DNA of 64,000 nucleotides from Hymenobacter glacieicola (GCF_014640315.1 NZ_BMGS01000004.1:186001-250000), one strand, 5' to 3'; counted from the stretch's first letter, positions 50,016-59,814 are shown. Numbers and translations: made by a program. The notes: generated by a model not told the origin, from the letters alone.

Positions 50016-50999
50016 TTACTTATTTAGGTACAGTACTTCCTTTACGGCCTTTACGGTGCGCTCCACGTTAGGCAGAGCGGCCTCAATGAGGGTAGGGGCG
50101 TAGGGCAGGGGCACGTCCATGTTGGTGATGCGTAGCACGGGAGCATCAAGGTAGTCGAAGGCCCGGCGCTGCACCATGTAAGACAGCTCCGAGCTGATGC
50201 TGGCTAGGGGCCAGGCCTCCTCTACTACCACCATGCGGTTGGTTTTCTTTACCGACTCAATGAGGGTATCGTAGTCAATCGGGCGCACGGAGCGCAGGTC
50301 GATAACCTCGGCGCTGATGCCTTCCTTGGCCAGCTCATCGGCGGCGGCCAGGGCTACCTTCATCATTTTGCCGAAGCTCACGATGGTAACGTTTTCGCCC
50401 GGGCGTACTACGTTGGCTTTGCCAATCGGAATCAGGTATTCCTCTTCCGGCACCTCGCCCTTGTCGCCGTACATCAGCTCCGACTCCATGAAGATAACCG
50501 GGTCGGCGTCGCGGATGGCGCTTTTCAGCAGGCCTTTGGCGTCGTAGGGGGTAGAGGGCACGACCACTTTCAGGCCGGGGGTGTTGGCGTACCAGTTTTC
50601 GAAGTTCTGGGAGTGCTGGGAGGACAGCATGCCGGCATTGCCGGTAGGGCCGCGGAACACGATGGGGCAGGAGTACTGTCCGCCCGACATAGAGTAGATT
50701 TTGGCGGCCGAGTTAATCACCTGGTCAATGGCCACCAACGAGAAGTTGAAAGTCATGAACTCGATGATGGGGAGCAGGCCGTTGGCGGCCGCGCCCACCC
50801 CGATACCGGCGAAACCGAGCTCGGCAATGGGCGTGTCAATCACGCGCTCCGGGCCGAATTCGTCGAGCATGCCCTGGCTTACTTTGTAGGCGCCGTTGTA
50901 TTCGGCAACTTCTTCGCCCATCAGAAACACGCGCGGGTCGCGGCGCATTTCCTCTGACATGGCTTCACGCAGGGCTTCCCGGAATTGGATGGTCCGCAT
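50016..50999 (-). CDS. pdhB: pyruvate dehydrogenase E1 component, beta subunit
   Basis: The 327-residue protein is the beta half of the thiamine-diphosphate E1 heterotetramer that decarboxylates pyruvate. It has [17 protein letters not shown], the ThDP-contact [40 protein letters not shown] and [16 protein letters not shown]. Length matches stand-alone PdhB of Bacteroidota. No pdhA or E2 gene lies next to it, which is common in this phylum. A small GCCGG/CCGGC hairpin lies in its 5' region at about 51030-51050. Confidence 0.94.
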   Translation of the reverse strand: MRTIQFREALREAMSEEMRRDPRVFLMGEEVAEYNGAYKVSQGMLDEFGPERVIDTPIAELGFAGIGVGAAANGLLPIIEFMTFNFSLVAIDQVINSAAKIYSMSGGQYSCPIVFRGPTGNAGMLSSQHSQNFENWYANTPGLKVVVPSTPYDAKGLLKSAIRDADPVIFMESELMYGDKGEVPEEEYLIPIGKANVVRPGENVTIVSFGKMMKVALAAADELAKEGISAEVIDLRSVRPIDYDTLIESVKKTNRMVVVEEAWPLASISSELSYMVQRRAFDYLDAPVLRITNMDVPLPYAPTLIEAALPNVERTVKAVKEVLYLNK

Positions 51000-51192
51000 A
51001 ATCGAAAAGGAAAGTCAAAAGATCCGTTCAGAAACAAAAAGCCGGCGCAAGTCCGGCCCGTAAAGCTACAACGACTAGCCGGGACGGGCAAACGGTGAAA
51101 TTGTGAACTGGTGAAATAGTGCGTTTGACTTATTAGCGGGAAGTAAACGCTTTCCTACCTCGGCATAGCAGTTCAACTTCTTGCTCCGGAGC

Positions 51193-52146
51193 TTAAGAAC
51201 CCAGGAGCAATTCCATCTGAATGTTGCACCGCTCGTAGGGCGAAGGCGGGCCGGAAACCGTTTTGCGAAACCCGAGTTTGTGGTAGAGACTCAGAGCCGG
51301 AGCCAGCTTGGTATTGCTTTCCAGGTACAGGCGCTGGGCTCCCAGGCTGCGGGCTTTGGCAATGGCCGCCTCGCCGAGGCGCCACCCAATGCCGAGCCCT
51401 TGCGCCGCGGGCGACACGGCCATTTTCGCCAGTTCATAGGTGGCATCAACCATCGGAATCAAGGCGCAGGTACCCACCATCTGCCCCTGGTAGGAGGCCA
51501 GCAGAATGTGGCCGCCGCGCTGAATAATGTACTCATCAGGGTGGTCGAGGGCTTTGAGGTCAGCCGCTTCGAGCCGAAAATAACGCTCAATCCACTCCGC
51601 GTTCAGCCGCTTGAAGTCAGGCTGGTATTGAGGCGCGTAGTCAATGATGTGCACCTCACCGGCCGCACGCTGGTCACGGATGGCTTTCACCCGACTGGCC
51701 AGGCTTTGGCGCGACAAGGCGTACTCCATTTCTCCCAGGGCCAGCCAGAGGTTATGCCGCGTTTCGGTGAGTAGGGCCTCCGTAGCCTGGCGCACGTCGG
51801 CTGTCTGCTGCTGCAGCGAGGGCCAGGCGGCCTGGCCTTTTTCCGTAAGGCTAACCACGCTGCGGCGCAGGTCGGCCTCGCCGCGCTGCACCCGAACCAG
51901 GTCCTGCTTGACCAGCTCTTTTACTACCTGACTGACGGCCGCGTGCGTTTGCCCAATGGCCTCCGCAATTTCGCCAACGGGCCGCTCTGGCTCAGTGGCT
52001 ACCACGTAAAACACTGGAAACCAACGTGGCTCCACCGGCACGTGATACAACGAGTACACTTCAGCTGCCTGTGCGGTCATTTGCTCGCTCAGCCGCCGAA
52101 GCCGGCTTCCCAAGGCCGCTGGTCCCAACTGTTCAAAGAAATCCAT
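51193..52146 (-). CDS. MarR-type regulator fused to GNAT acetyltransferase
   Basis: The 317-residue protein has a winged-helix MarR domain (about 30-140: RPVGEIAEAIGQTHAAVSQVVKELVKQDLVRV as recognition helices, then DLRRSVVSLTEKG as wing). A GNAT domain follows (about 165-315) with MAVSPAAQGLGIGWRLGEAAI, the acetyl-CoA loop, and ESNTKLAPALSLYHKLGFRK. Such fusions may sense or modify a small molecule while controlling nearby genes. A perfect 12-nt palindrome overlaps its own promoter (52164-52182), consistent with autorepression. Confidence 0.88.
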   Translation of the reverse strand: MDFFEQLGPAALGSRLRRLSEQMTAQAAEVYSLYHVPVEPRWFPVFYVVATEPERPVGEIAEAIGQTHAAVSQVVKELVKQDLVRVQRGEADLRRSVVSLTEKGQAAWPSLQQQTADVRQATEALLTETRHNLWLALGEMEYALSRQSLASRVKAIRDQRAAGEVHIIDYAPQYQPDFKRLNAEWIERYFRLEAADLKALDHPDEYIIQRGGHILLASYQGQMVGTCALIPMVDATYELAKMAVSPAAQGLGIGWRLGEAAIAKARSLGAQRLYLESNTKLAPALSLYHKLGFRKTVSGPPSPYERCNIQMELLLGS

Positions 52147-52163
52147 TTACTATTTACATTTAC

Positions 52164-52182
52164 GTAAGTACTTACAAATATA
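52164..52182 (-). promoter_or_regulatory. -7 element overlapped by a palindromic operator
   Basis: On the minus strand TATATTTG (52182-52175) is followed immediately by GTAAGTACTTAC (52175-52164), a perfect palindrome placed at the expected transcription start, 18 nt before the ATG. This is a convincing place for a MarR-family repressor to bind its own promoter. Confidence 0.65.
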
Positions 52183-52265
52183 CGACGCAGGTTGCTTTGT
52201 TTGAGAATGCGTAGTTGAAATAAAATTTTAGGGTACCACAAGCCGGTGTACTCCAGCAACTCAGC

Positions 52266-54080
52266 CTACCGCAAGGCTTCCAGAAACTGCTTGCCCTTAG
52301 CAAAATCCCGAAACTCCAGGTCCTCCACGGCGCGGTTAGCATAGGCGCGGTCCAGCTGCACAGCGCGGCGTAAGTGCATGGCCATAGCCGACTCATTCTG
52401 CTGGCGGGCCGCTACAATGGCCAGGCAGTAGTAGAGCAGCGGATCCTGGGGGCGTAGGGCAATGGCCTCGGCGTAAATGTTGGCCGCACCCTGGTAGTTG
52501 CCCTTCAGCACGTAAATCAGGGCCCGGTTCATAATGTTCTGGTAGGTTTTCGAGCTGTAGCTCAGGCTGCGCAGGGCATCGTCGAGCTGACCCACCTCAA
52601 TTTCCAGGGCCGCCTTGTCGGCAAATACCTTGCTGAGCACGGCGCGGGGGCCGCCCAGCTTGATGGCGTAGTCGTAGTTCTGGAGGGCCTCCAGCTTGTC
52701 GCCGGCGCGGTGGTAGGCGCTGCCCACGCGGTAGAACAGCTCGGCCGTGGGGTTGCGGTGGGCGGCCAGGGTAAAGTTCACGGCGGCCCGACGCTGGTAG
52801 GCTTTCTGCACTTTGGGGTTTACTTCCTTCTCGGAGCGCTGCAGCAGTACCACGGCCAGGTTATGGTAAGCTTGCCAAAGGCCCGTGGTAGCCACGGACG
52901 TTTCGTAGATGCGCTGCTTTTCGGCCAGCAGGGGCGTGAGGGTGGCGGAGTAGCGGAGTTCCTCGGGCGTGAGGGCGTCGGCCTCGGTTTGCTTTTCCAC
53001 AATCCTTTTGGAGAGCAGGTAAATTTCCGAGTCGTAGCGCTTGGGGGCGGTGTAGCGCACGGCAATGGTGCCGAAGCGCATCACCGGGTAGATGTACTGC
53101 TCTATATAATCATAGAACGTGAGCTGGTGCAGGCTCTTTTCCTTGGTAGCGTAGGAGCCGGGCGTGTCGTTAATGAGCAGCAGCACCGAATCAACCTGAG
53201 CCGGCTTCAGGGCCGACTGCTGCACCTTGTTCAGAAACAGGTCCCAGCGGCGGTGGTAGGCTTCCGTCTCGAAGTCAATGTTGCTGACTTTGTTGAGGTA
53301 GGAATCCGTATCGACGCGCTTTTTGTAGTAGCTAAGCAGCACCCGCACGCGCTTGTCGGCCAGGCGGGCATCGTGCCGGTCCAGGGAATCGGGGGAGTGG
53401 CCCGCCACAATCATCACCTTGTCGGTGTGCTGGTTGGCTTCGATGAAGTCTTCCAGGGCCGCCACGTTGGTACCCAGGTAGTTGCGGATTTCGGCCTTGC
53501 CCGCGTCAAAGAAGAACGGTAGTACCCGGGTACCGCTCATGTTGTTGTCGGCCGTTTCGGGCAGCAGCGTAATGGCCGTGTCCTGGCGCACTACCAGGCG
53601 GCTGGTGGTTACAATGCCACGCGCCAGCGTAAACTGCTTGCCTTTCACGCGCTTGCCGTTGGGCTTGGTTTCGCGCGCGTCGGGGAAGGCCAGCAGCTCG
53701 CCGGGGCTTTTCTGGGGTGAGTACGGAAAGGAAAACTGCTTGCGGATGACCAGCTTGTTCTTTTGCTCCTCGTCGTAGAGATATTCGCCCGAAATAAAGG
53801 TGAGCCGCCCGATGGTGTCCTCGCGCAGGCCATTGTTGTAGCGGTAGCTCAGGCCCAGGTTGTAGGCGGCGCCCTTGCGCAGGTGGCTGGCGGGAACTTT
53901 GGCCGTCACTTCAAACAGCACGTTTTCGCCGTTGCTTTCCAGCACCGTGGGCTGCACCGTTATTTCCTGCCCGACCTGGGCGTTTTTCAGCACCTTCGAC
54001 AGGGGGGAGCAGGCCGGCAACAGGCCGCCGGTAACGAGGAGCGCCGCTGCCGGCAGGGTACGCAACAACAGAATTCTCAT
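52266..54080 (-). CDS. lipoprotein with OmpA-like region and TPR repeats
   Basis: The 604-residue protein has a lipoprotein signal with lipobox LLPAC. A beta-rich N-terminal domain (about 25-170) precedes an OmpA-like region (about 180-260: LPFFFDAGKAEIRNYLGTNV and VMIVAGHSPDSLDRHDARLADKR), the form that binds peptidoglycan. The last 250 residues contain TPR-type helices (AELFYRVGSAYHRAGDKLEALQNYDYAIKLG and neighbours). It probably tethers or scaffolds an envelope complex; such OmpA/TPR combinations occur in gliding and T9SS-associated proteins. ATG 54080 is chosen over a TTG two codons upstream. Confidence 0.75.
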   Translation of the reverse strand: MRILLLRTLPAAALLVTGGLLPACSPLSKVLKNAQVGQEITVQPTVLESNGENVLFEVTAKVPASHLRKGAAYNLGLSYRYNNGLREDTIGRLTFISGEYLYDEEQKNKLVIRKQFSFPYSPQKSPGELLAFPDARETKPNGKRVKGKQFTLARGIVTTSRLVVRQDTAITLLPETADNNMSGTRVLPFFFDAGKAEIRNYLGTNVAALEDFIEANQHTDKVMIVAGHSPDSLDRHDARLADKRVRVLLSYYKKRVDTDSYLNKVSNIDFETEAYHRRWDLFLNKVQQSALKPAQVDSVLLLINDTPGSYATKEKSLHQLTFYDYIEQYIYPVMRFGTIAVRYTAPKRYDSEIYLLSKRIVEKQTEADALTPEELRYSATLTPLLAEKQRIYETSVATTGLWQAYHNLAVVLLQRSEKEVNPKVQKAYQRRAAVNFTLAAHRNPTAELFYRVGSAYHRAGDKLEALQNYDYAIKLGGPRAVLSKVFADKAALEIEVGQLDDALRSLSYSSKTYQNIMNRALIYVLKGNYQGAANIYAEAIALRPQDPLLYYCLAIVAARQQNESAMAMHLRRAVQLDRAYANRAVEDLEFRDFAKGKQFLEALR

Positions 54081-54244
54081 GGGCAATGGGCAGGGGTAGC
54101 GCGAAATTCAGACAACAAACGGAAAAAGGCTGCCGACCGACGTATCTTGCGGGAGCTTTCCTGCGTAAGTGCTTGACACAGGCCGCAAATCATTGTATTT
54201 TGAAAGCAGGTTAGCCACCGCGGCCAACGGAAACAGCAGGAGTT

Positions 54245-54463
54245 ATGAAACGACTAACCGACTTTATTGAGAAGCAAAGCTTCGGCGTCTGCGACGTCAT
54301 AGGCAAGCGGGTGGGCTTTTCAACCAGCAGCGTCCGGTTGTCATTCGTGTATGCCTCATTTTTTACGTTTGGCTCGCCCATCGTACTGTACTTTGCCCTG
54401 GCTTTCTGGATGAACGTGCGCCGGGCCATGCGCCGGCAGCGCAGCACCGTCTGGGACTTGTAG
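54245..54463 (+). CDS. PspC domain small membrane protein
   Basis: The 72-residue protein fits the PspC domain: an amphipathic N-terminus (FIEKQSFGVCDVIGKRVGFS), the conserved VRLSFVYASFFTFGS, and one membrane segment ending in FWMNVRR. PspC proteins act at the inner membrane in stress responses and toxin-like systems; in Bacteroidota small stand-alone copies are common. It ends at the 54499-54537 terminator. Confidence 0.8.
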   Translation: MKRLTDFIEKQSFGVCDVIGKRVGFSTSSVRLSFVYASFFTFGSPIVLYFALAFWMNVRRAMRRQRSTVWDL

Positions 54464-54498
54464 CCCCTCTTGAACCCCCGATTTACTGAACTTTCCGG

Positions 54499-54537
54499 AA
54501 AGCCCGCGCCGCTTGATAGCCGCCGCGGGCTTTTTTT
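54499..54537 (+). terminator. intrinsic terminator of the PspC gene
   Basis: AAAGCCCGCG pairs with CGCGGGCTTT and is followed by seven T residues. Confidence 0.9.
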
Positions 54538-54560
54538 CGGGTAGCGCCCCCGGCCCCGCC

Positions 54561-55724
54561 TTAGCTCAGCCGCTCCGGGTCCAACTCCGAGAACTGGCGC
54601 TTGCCCTGCCCAAAGTAGGCCCACACTAGGCTACCCTGAAATACACCCGTACGCTCCGCAGCGCGCAAGCGAGGCGGAAACTTCTGCCGCTGGGCGCGCC
54701 AGTAAGAAAGCCGCCGCACAAAGTGCCAATGCGCCCGCAGAATAGCCTGAAAGTCGGAGGTAGCGCCTTGCAGCAGCAGGCGCAGGGCCGCTACCCAATC
54801 CAGGGCTACCCGGCTGATCATCACGCCCGGCAGCTCGGCCGGGTGGGTGTTCTTGTACACCAGGGCCAGCCCGTTGCGGAAGTTAAGGTAGGTTTTGCGC
54901 GGGTTGGATTTGTGCAGGGTGCCACCGCCGACGTGAAATACCGTGGCCCCGCCGTGGTACCATACTTCGTGGCCCGCGTTCTGCAGGCGCCAGCACAAGT
55001 CGATTTCCTCCATGTGCGCAAAGAAAGTTGACTCCAGGCCGCCCAGCTCGTGCCAGGCCCTGGCCCGCACCAGCATGCAGGCCCCGGTAGCCCAGGCCAC
55101 CGGCCGTGGGTCGTCGTACTGACCAGTGTCGGTTTCGAGCGTATCGAAAAGGCGGCCCCGGCAGAAGGGGTAGCCCAACTGATCGAGGTAGCCGCCCCCG
55201 GCCCCGGCGTACTCAAACTGCCGACGCTGTTCCGGTACGGGGCTGTGCTGCCGAATTTTGGGCTGGCAGGCGGCAATACGCGGGTTGCTTTCCAGCAGCT
55301 CCCGCTGGGGCAGGAGCCAGCCTGGGGTTACCTCCACATCCGAGTTCAGCAGCACGTAGTACTTGAAGCCGAACACGTCCACCCAATCCTGCCCACGCTC
55401 TGGCCGGGGGCGGACTTGCTCCGGCCGGTCGACGAGGGGGCCTTCCCAGCGCACATCCTCGAGAGCTGCATTATAGCCCCGGCAAAACCCCAGGTTATCG
55501 GCCAGTTGCACGAGCCGCACCTGCGGAAACTCCCGGGCTAGCAGGGCCACCGAGTCATCGGTGGAGGCGTTGTCGGCTACGAAAATGGTGGCGCCGTCGG
55601 AGTGCGCTACCACTGAAGGCAGGAACCTTCGCAGAAAGTCCCGGCCGTTCCAGTTGAGGATAACTACCGCTACGTCGGCGCAGCTGCCGGTGCTTGCTGA
55701 CCGCGAACTAGAGGCCAAAGCCAC
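54561..55724 (-). CDS. glycosyltransferase family 2
   Basis: The 387-residue GT-A enzyme shows VAVVILNWNGRDFLRRFLPS, the IFVADNASTDDSVALL donor loop, YYVLLNSDVEV (the DxD-type metal site) and GLESTFFAHMEEIDLCWRLQ (acceptor/ED motif). It resembles rhamnosyltransferase-type GT2 proteins. A hydrophobic segment near the C-terminus may associate with the membrane. It starts with GTG at 55724 inside the last codons of ybaB (17-nt overlap, different frame), so translation is probably coupled. Confidence 0.85.
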   Translation of the reverse strand: MALASSSRSASTGSCADVAVVILNWNGRDFLRRFLPSVVAHSDGATIFVADNASTDDSVALLAREFPQVRLVQLADNLGFCRGYNAALEDVRWEGPLVDRPEQVRPRPERGQDWVDVFGFKYYVLLNSDVEVTPGWLLPQRELLESNPRIAACQPKIRQHSPVPEQRRQFEYAGAGGGYLDQLGYPFCRGRLFDTLETDTGQYDDPRPVAWATGACMLVRARAWHELGGLESTFFAHMEEIDLCWRLQNAGHEVWYHGGATVFHVGGGTLHKSNPRKTYLNFRNGLALVYKNTHPAELPGVMISRVALDWVAALRLLLQGATSDFQAILRAHWHFVRRLSYWRAQRQKFPPRLRAAERTGVFQGSLVWAYFGQGKRQFSELDPERLS

Positions 55725-56043
55725 CGAGGTCGAGGCCCGGAATGTTAGGAATCAGGCCGGCCGTGGAGTTCTTCATTTCTTCCTTGGCTTTCTCGCTGGC
55801 CTCTTCCATCACCTTGTTCACGGCTGCTACCACCAGGTCAGCCAGCATGTCGCGGTCCTGGGGCTGGAGCAGGCTCTCGTCGATTTCAAGCTTGAGCAGG
55901 CGGCGCTGGCCGTTGGCCGTGGCCCGCACCAGGCCACCACCCGATTCGGCCGTGGCCGTAACGTGTTGCAAGTTGTCCTGGGCTTGCTTCATTTTGTCCT
56001 GAAGCTCTTTCATTTTGCCCATCATGCCCATCATATCAAACAT
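55708..56043 (-). CDS. nucleoid-associated protein, YbaB/EbfC family
   Basis: The 111-residue DNA-binding protein begins with Met-rich MFDMMGMMGKMKELQDKMKQ and continues with VRATANGQRRLLKLEIDESL and DLVVAAVNKVMEEASEKAKE, the YbaB pattern. It dimerises and coats DNA. ATG at 56043 matches the family; the longer frame to 56100 is unsupported. In many genomes ybaB neighbours recR or dnaX, but here it precedes a GT2 gene. Confidence 0.9.
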   Translation of the reverse strand: MFDMMGMMGKMKELQDKMKQAQDNLQHVTATAESGGGLVRATANGQRRLLKLEIDESLLQPQDRDMLADLVVAAVNKVMEEASEKAKEEMKNSTAGLIPNIPGLDLGGFGL

Positions 56044-56163
56044 CAGCGCGTCGTAGTTAAAGTGGAGAAATAAGCGCGAAACACAGTCCGCCGCGCGCAA
56101 AGGTAGGCGCCAACTCTCATACGGCGCCCCTGACCCGGTGGCTACGCAAGCCGGTAGGGGCAG

Positions 56164-58113
56164 CTAGCGCAGAATAGTAACCGTGCCGCTCTGGGCGCTG
56201 CGCTTGCCCGTCTGGTCCTGGGATTCAAAGCGCCACACGTAGGTGCCGGGCACGGGCGGGGCTGAGCCGATGCGGCCGTCCCAGGTTTGGGTGCGCGAGG
56301 TGGCCTGGAACACTTGCTGACCGTTGCGGTCCACGACCGTAAACCGGAACGTGTCGAGGTAGCGCCCTTTCAGCTCCAGCACGTCATTCAGGCCGTCGCC
56401 GTTGGGCGTGAAGGCTGTGGGCACGAACACTTTCACCGCCCGGGCCACGGAGGCAACGTTAGAGTAGCTCGGGACCAGCAACTGCCCCCCGCCCGTGGCC
56501 TCAATGCGGTAGCGTACTACCTGCTGATCCTGGGGTGGTTGCAGGTCAAGGTAGGTCAGCCCAGTGGCTACGGGGCGGGAACTGAGCACCGCGTTGGTAG
56601 GCGAGAGGGTTAGCACCCGGTAGCTGACCGGGGCGCTGGGGTCGGGGCCGCGCAGGGCCGTCCAGGTGAGGCGGATGGTGCTGCCGTCGTCGGTGGCGGG
56701 CTTGGCTTCCAGCAGCACCGGACACACCGTCGGACTTTCGGCGGAGCGGTTGCCGCAGGCGTCCAGAAACCGCACGGAGTAGCACAGCGGATTGGCTAGT
56801 GCCGGGCTAACCAGCGAATCAGTAAGCGTGCGGGCCGCCGTGATGCGCAACTCGGTGCCGTTACGCAGATACGTGAGCTGGTTGTTGGTTGGGCTGCGCA
56901 CGAGCAAGGCGCTGAGCTCCACGTGGTTGCGCAGGTTAAACGTAGCGGCCAAGCGAGGCGGCGTAGGAGCCAGGCCAGGAGTAGTGGTCAGGGCTACCTC
57001 CTCTGAAACCGAGGTAGTGCTGCCCATTGTCAGGCTGAGCCGGTAGCGGTAGGTAGTGCCGCAGGAAGCCGTTGTGTCCTCGTACTGCGGAGGGCCGGGG
57101 GGGAGCGGAATCCGGACGGTATTCGGACCATCGGTACGGGTTAGCGTGTAGGTGCCGCTGCTCTGGCTAGTCCAGCGCAGCACGTTGCGCCCACCCTGAG
57201 AAGTGCCGGTCAAGCTCACGGAGCACACCTCCAAAGACGGAACACTGGCTACTGAGGGTTGGCAGGCATCCTGGAGCAGCAGCCGGTAACAGCCCGGCAG
57301 AGGGGCGTTGTTGAGGGTAAACGTGGTGGCGGTGCTGGGCACTGTGGCCAGCGTGCGGTAGCCGCCCGCCGCTCCGGCATCGGCAACCTGCAGGCGGTAC
57401 TGGTATTCCGCTTGCAGGCCCGAAAACTGCAACTGCGCGGCCCCGCCCTGCACGGTCAGGGAAGCTAGGGTGGGGCGCTGGGGGGTAGAAAGCGGGGTAA
57501 AGGTTTGCGGATTGGTGCCCGCGCACAGATTGGCAATGGCGTACTGACCAATGACTTTCACTTGGGTGGCGCCGTTGGTGGGGTAGGTAGCGGGCGTGTT
57601 GCGGACGGCCGCCACCGGCGCCGCGTTGCCCACCTGCACAAAATACTGGTCGTAGTTTGTATCCGTGACGGTGACTTCCACAAACCCCGGCGCGCAGTTG
57701 GTCAGCGTGAAAGTGGGGGCCGGGGTCGATTTGACCTCGAAGCTGCGGGAGAAGATGATGCCCTGACTACCTCCTTGCGCGCCCTGGGTGTTTTGCGTAA
57801 TGATGAGCACACCGGCCGCCGTGGGCGTGAACGTGGTGGCCGTATCCCGGAAGCCGCTGCAGGTAATGGCTGAGCCGCGCTGGTAGTAAATCTGGGCCGG
57901 ATCCAGGTTTTTGCCGCTGCAGTCCCGCAGCCGCACCGGGCGGCCCACGCACAGGTAAAAGGGCATTTCCTGGCCCGTGGCGGCATCGTAGGCCTTGAAA
58001 CAGGCGCCCGAATTGGGCGTAGGCGCGCATTGGGCCACGGCATCCGGCTGCCCGCCTAGTACGCCCAGCCCCAGAATCAGCAGAAAGACGAGTAGTTTTT
58101 TCACCATCTCCAT
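56164..58113 (-). CDS. secreted multidomain protein with T9SS type B (gliding-motility) sorting domain
   Basis: The 649-residue protein has a signal peptide (KKLLVFLLILGLGVLGGQ). A Cys-containing N-terminal region follows (CFKAYDAATGQEMPFYLCVG and VRLRDCSGKNLD), then several fibronectin/Ig-like modules (for example YRLQVADAGAAGGYRTLATV and VSYRVLTLSPTNAVL). The C-terminal domain AVKVFVPTAFTPNGDGLNDV plus VVDRNGQQVFQATSRTQTWDG is the gliding-motility-associated T9SS type B signal. It is probably attached to the cell surface; function is unknown. ATG 58113 or the ATG two codons later are both possible. Confidence 0.83.
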   Translation of the reverse strand: MEMVKKLLVFLLILGLGVLGGQPDAVAQCAPTPNSGACFKAYDAATGQEMPFYLCVGRPVRLRDCSGKNLDPAQIYYQRGSAITCSGFRDTATTFTPTAAGVLIITQNTQGAQGGSQGIIFSRSFEVKSTPAPTFTLTNCAPGFVEVTVTDTNYDQYFVQVGNAAPVAAVRNTPATYPTNGATQVKVIGQYAIANLCAGTNPQTFTPLSTPQRPTLASLTVQGGAAQLQFSGLQAEYQYRLQVADAGAAGGYRTLATVPSTATTFTLNNAPLPGCYRLLLQDACQPSVASVPSLEVCSVSLTGTSQGGRNVLRWTSQSSGTYTLTRTDGPNTVRIPLPPGPPQYEDTTASCGTTYRYRLSLTMGSTTSVSEEVALTTTPGLAPTPPRLAATFNLRNHVELSALLVRSPTNNQLTYLRNGTELRITAARTLTDSLVSPALANPLCYSVRFLDACGNRSAESPTVCPVLLEAKPATDDGSTIRLTWTALRGPDPSAPVSYRVLTLSPTNAVLSSRPVATGLTYLDLQPPQDQQVVRYRIEATGGGQLLVPSYSNVASVARAVKVFVPTAFTPNGDGLNDVLELKGRYLDTFRFTVVDRNGQQVFQATSRTQTWDGRIGSAPPVPGTYVWRFESQDQTGKRSAQSGTVTILR

Positions 58114-58275
58114 AACGAAGCAGCTGCGTGGTTGCGTCTATGCGCGCGAAGCGAAAGTAGCAGGTTTCGTCTGGGGGCAAGCTGGGCCAGGGGTTTTCCT
58201 CGGCTGCCAGTCCGGGAAGTTGCCTGGCCTGTGCTCACGTACTGTTCGAATCCCCGGGCTTCACCTCCAGCCGGT

Positions 58276-59775
58276 TTACCGCCACTCGTAGGTGCGCACA
58301 AAGGCGGCGGCGGCGTGCAGATCAGGGTAGAGTACCCGGTCCTGCGCCACGAAGGGCACCTTTTCGCGGAAGCTGGCCACTACCTGTTCCAGGGCGTCGC
58401 TGGTACGAGTTGGCCTCCGGAAAGCCAGGGCCTGGGTGGCGTTCAGCAGCTCAATGCCCAGCAGCTGCTCCACGTTTTCTACCACCCGGCGGGCCTTGGT
58501 GGCGGCGTTGGCTCCCATGCTTACGTGGTCTTCCTGGCCATTACTGCTCACGAGGCTGTCCACGGAGGCCGGCGTGCAGAGCTGCTTGTTCTGGCTTACG
58601 ATGCCGGCGGCCGTGTACTGCGGAATCATCAGGCCGGAGTTCAGGCCCGGCTCTGCGACCAGGAAAGGCGGCAGGCCCCGCTGTCCACTGATCAGCTGGG
58701 TGGTGCGCTGCTGGGAAATGCTGCCCAGCTCGGCCGTGGCAATGGCCAGCATGTCCAGGGCCAGGGCCAGGGGCTGCCCGTGGAAGTTGCCTCCGCTCAG
58801 AATGGCGTCGTCTTCGGGGAAAAGGTTGGGATTGTCCGTGACGGCGTTGCACTCGGTTTCCACTACCTGCTCCACGTAGGCCAGCGCGTCGCGGGAGGCG
58901 CCGTGTACCTGGGGCATGCAGCGGAAGGAGTAGGGGTCCTGCACGGCCGTTTTGGCTTGCTGCTGCAAGTGGCTGCCAGCCAGCAGCTCCCGCACGCGCC
59001 CGGCCACCGTCAGCTGCCCGGCGTGGGGCCGAATCCGGTGCAGGCGCTCATCAAACGGTTCGCTCCGCCCATCAAACGCTTCCAGGGAAAGCGTCCCAAT
59101 CACGTCGGCAGCGGCCAGCAGGCGGCGGGTGCGCAGCAGGCAATGCACGGCGTAGGCCAGCATAAACTGGGTGCCGTTGAGCAAGGCCAGGCCTTCCTTG
59201 GCTTCCAGCGTCAGGGGCGGCCAGCTAAACAAACTCATGGCATCCGAAGCGGCCAGGCGGTAGCCCTCGTAGTTTACTTCGCCCAGGCCCAGCAGGGGGA
59301 GGCAAAGGTGGGCCAGCGGGGCCAGGTCGCCGCTGGCGCCCAGGGAGCCCTGCTGATACACCACGGGCAGCATGCCGCGGTTGTAGAAATCGAGCAGGCG
59401 CTGCACGGTGCTAGCCTGCACCCCGCTGTGCCCGTAGCTCAGGCTCTGGGCCTTGAGCAGCAGCATGAGCCGCACCAGCTCGGCCGGCACTTCCTCTCCC
59501 GTGCCGCAGGCGTGCGACATCACCAGGTTTACTTGCAGCTGCTGACGCTGCTCGGCCGGAATGGCCTGGTTGCACAGGGCGCCGAAACCGGTATTGATGC
59601 CGTAAATGGCGGCATCCGGAGTGCGCTCCAGCCGCTCGTGCAGGTACTGGTGGCAGGCGGCCACGCGCTGCCGGGCTTCCTCGCTGAGCACCACGCGGGC
59701 CTTAGTGCGCAGCAACTCCTCCAGCGTGCTGAGGTCGAGGCGAGTAGACGGAGTAAGGGCGAAGTCCTGGGCCAT
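58276..59775 (-). CDS. hutH: histidine ammonia-lyase
   Basis: The 499-residue enzyme deaminates L-histidine to urocanate. The MIO cofactor triad Ala137-Ser138-Gly139 lies in GSLGASGDLAPLAH, and the catalytic Tyr58 lies in AAIYGINTGFG. Also present are NGTQFMLAYAVHCLL and NAVTDNPNLFPEDDAILSGGNFHG, which favour histidine over tyrosine/phenylalanine lyases. hutU, hutI and hutG are absent from the window. The next gene upstream on the same strand is hisS. ATG 59775 gives the family start. Confidence 0.9.
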   Translation of the reverse strand: MAQDFALTPSTRLDLSTLEELLRTKARVVLSEEARQRVAACHQYLHERLERTPDAAIYGINTGFGALCNQAIPAEQRQQLQVNLVMSHACGTGEEVPAELVRLMLLLKAQSLSYGHSGVQASTVQRLLDFYNRGMLPVVYQQGSLGASGDLAPLAHLCLPLLGLGEVNYEGYRLAASDAMSLFSWPPLTLEAKEGLALLNGTQFMLAYAVHCLLRTRRLLAAADVIGTLSLEAFDGRSEPFDERLHRIRPHAGQLTVAGRVRELLAGSHLQQQAKTAVQDPYSFRCMPQVHGASRDALAYVEQVVETECNAVTDNPNLFPEDDAILSGGNFHGQPLALALDMLAIATAELGSISQQRTTQLISGQRGLPPFLVAEPGLNSGLMIPQYTAAGIVSQNKQLCTPASVDSLVSSNGQEDHVSMGANAATKARRVVENVEQLLGIELLNATQALAFRRPTRTSDALEQVVASFREKVPFVAQDRVLYPDLHAAAAFVRTYEWR

Positions 59776-59814
59776 GCGGGTGAGAAAGGGGGAACGGGCG
59801 GGTGAGAAGAAGGC

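Noticed and set aside
58200..58275. A tRNA-like TTCGAATCCC T-loop sequence
   Set aside because: The flanking bases do not form a T-stem, anticodon stem or acceptor stem; only the loop-like string matches.
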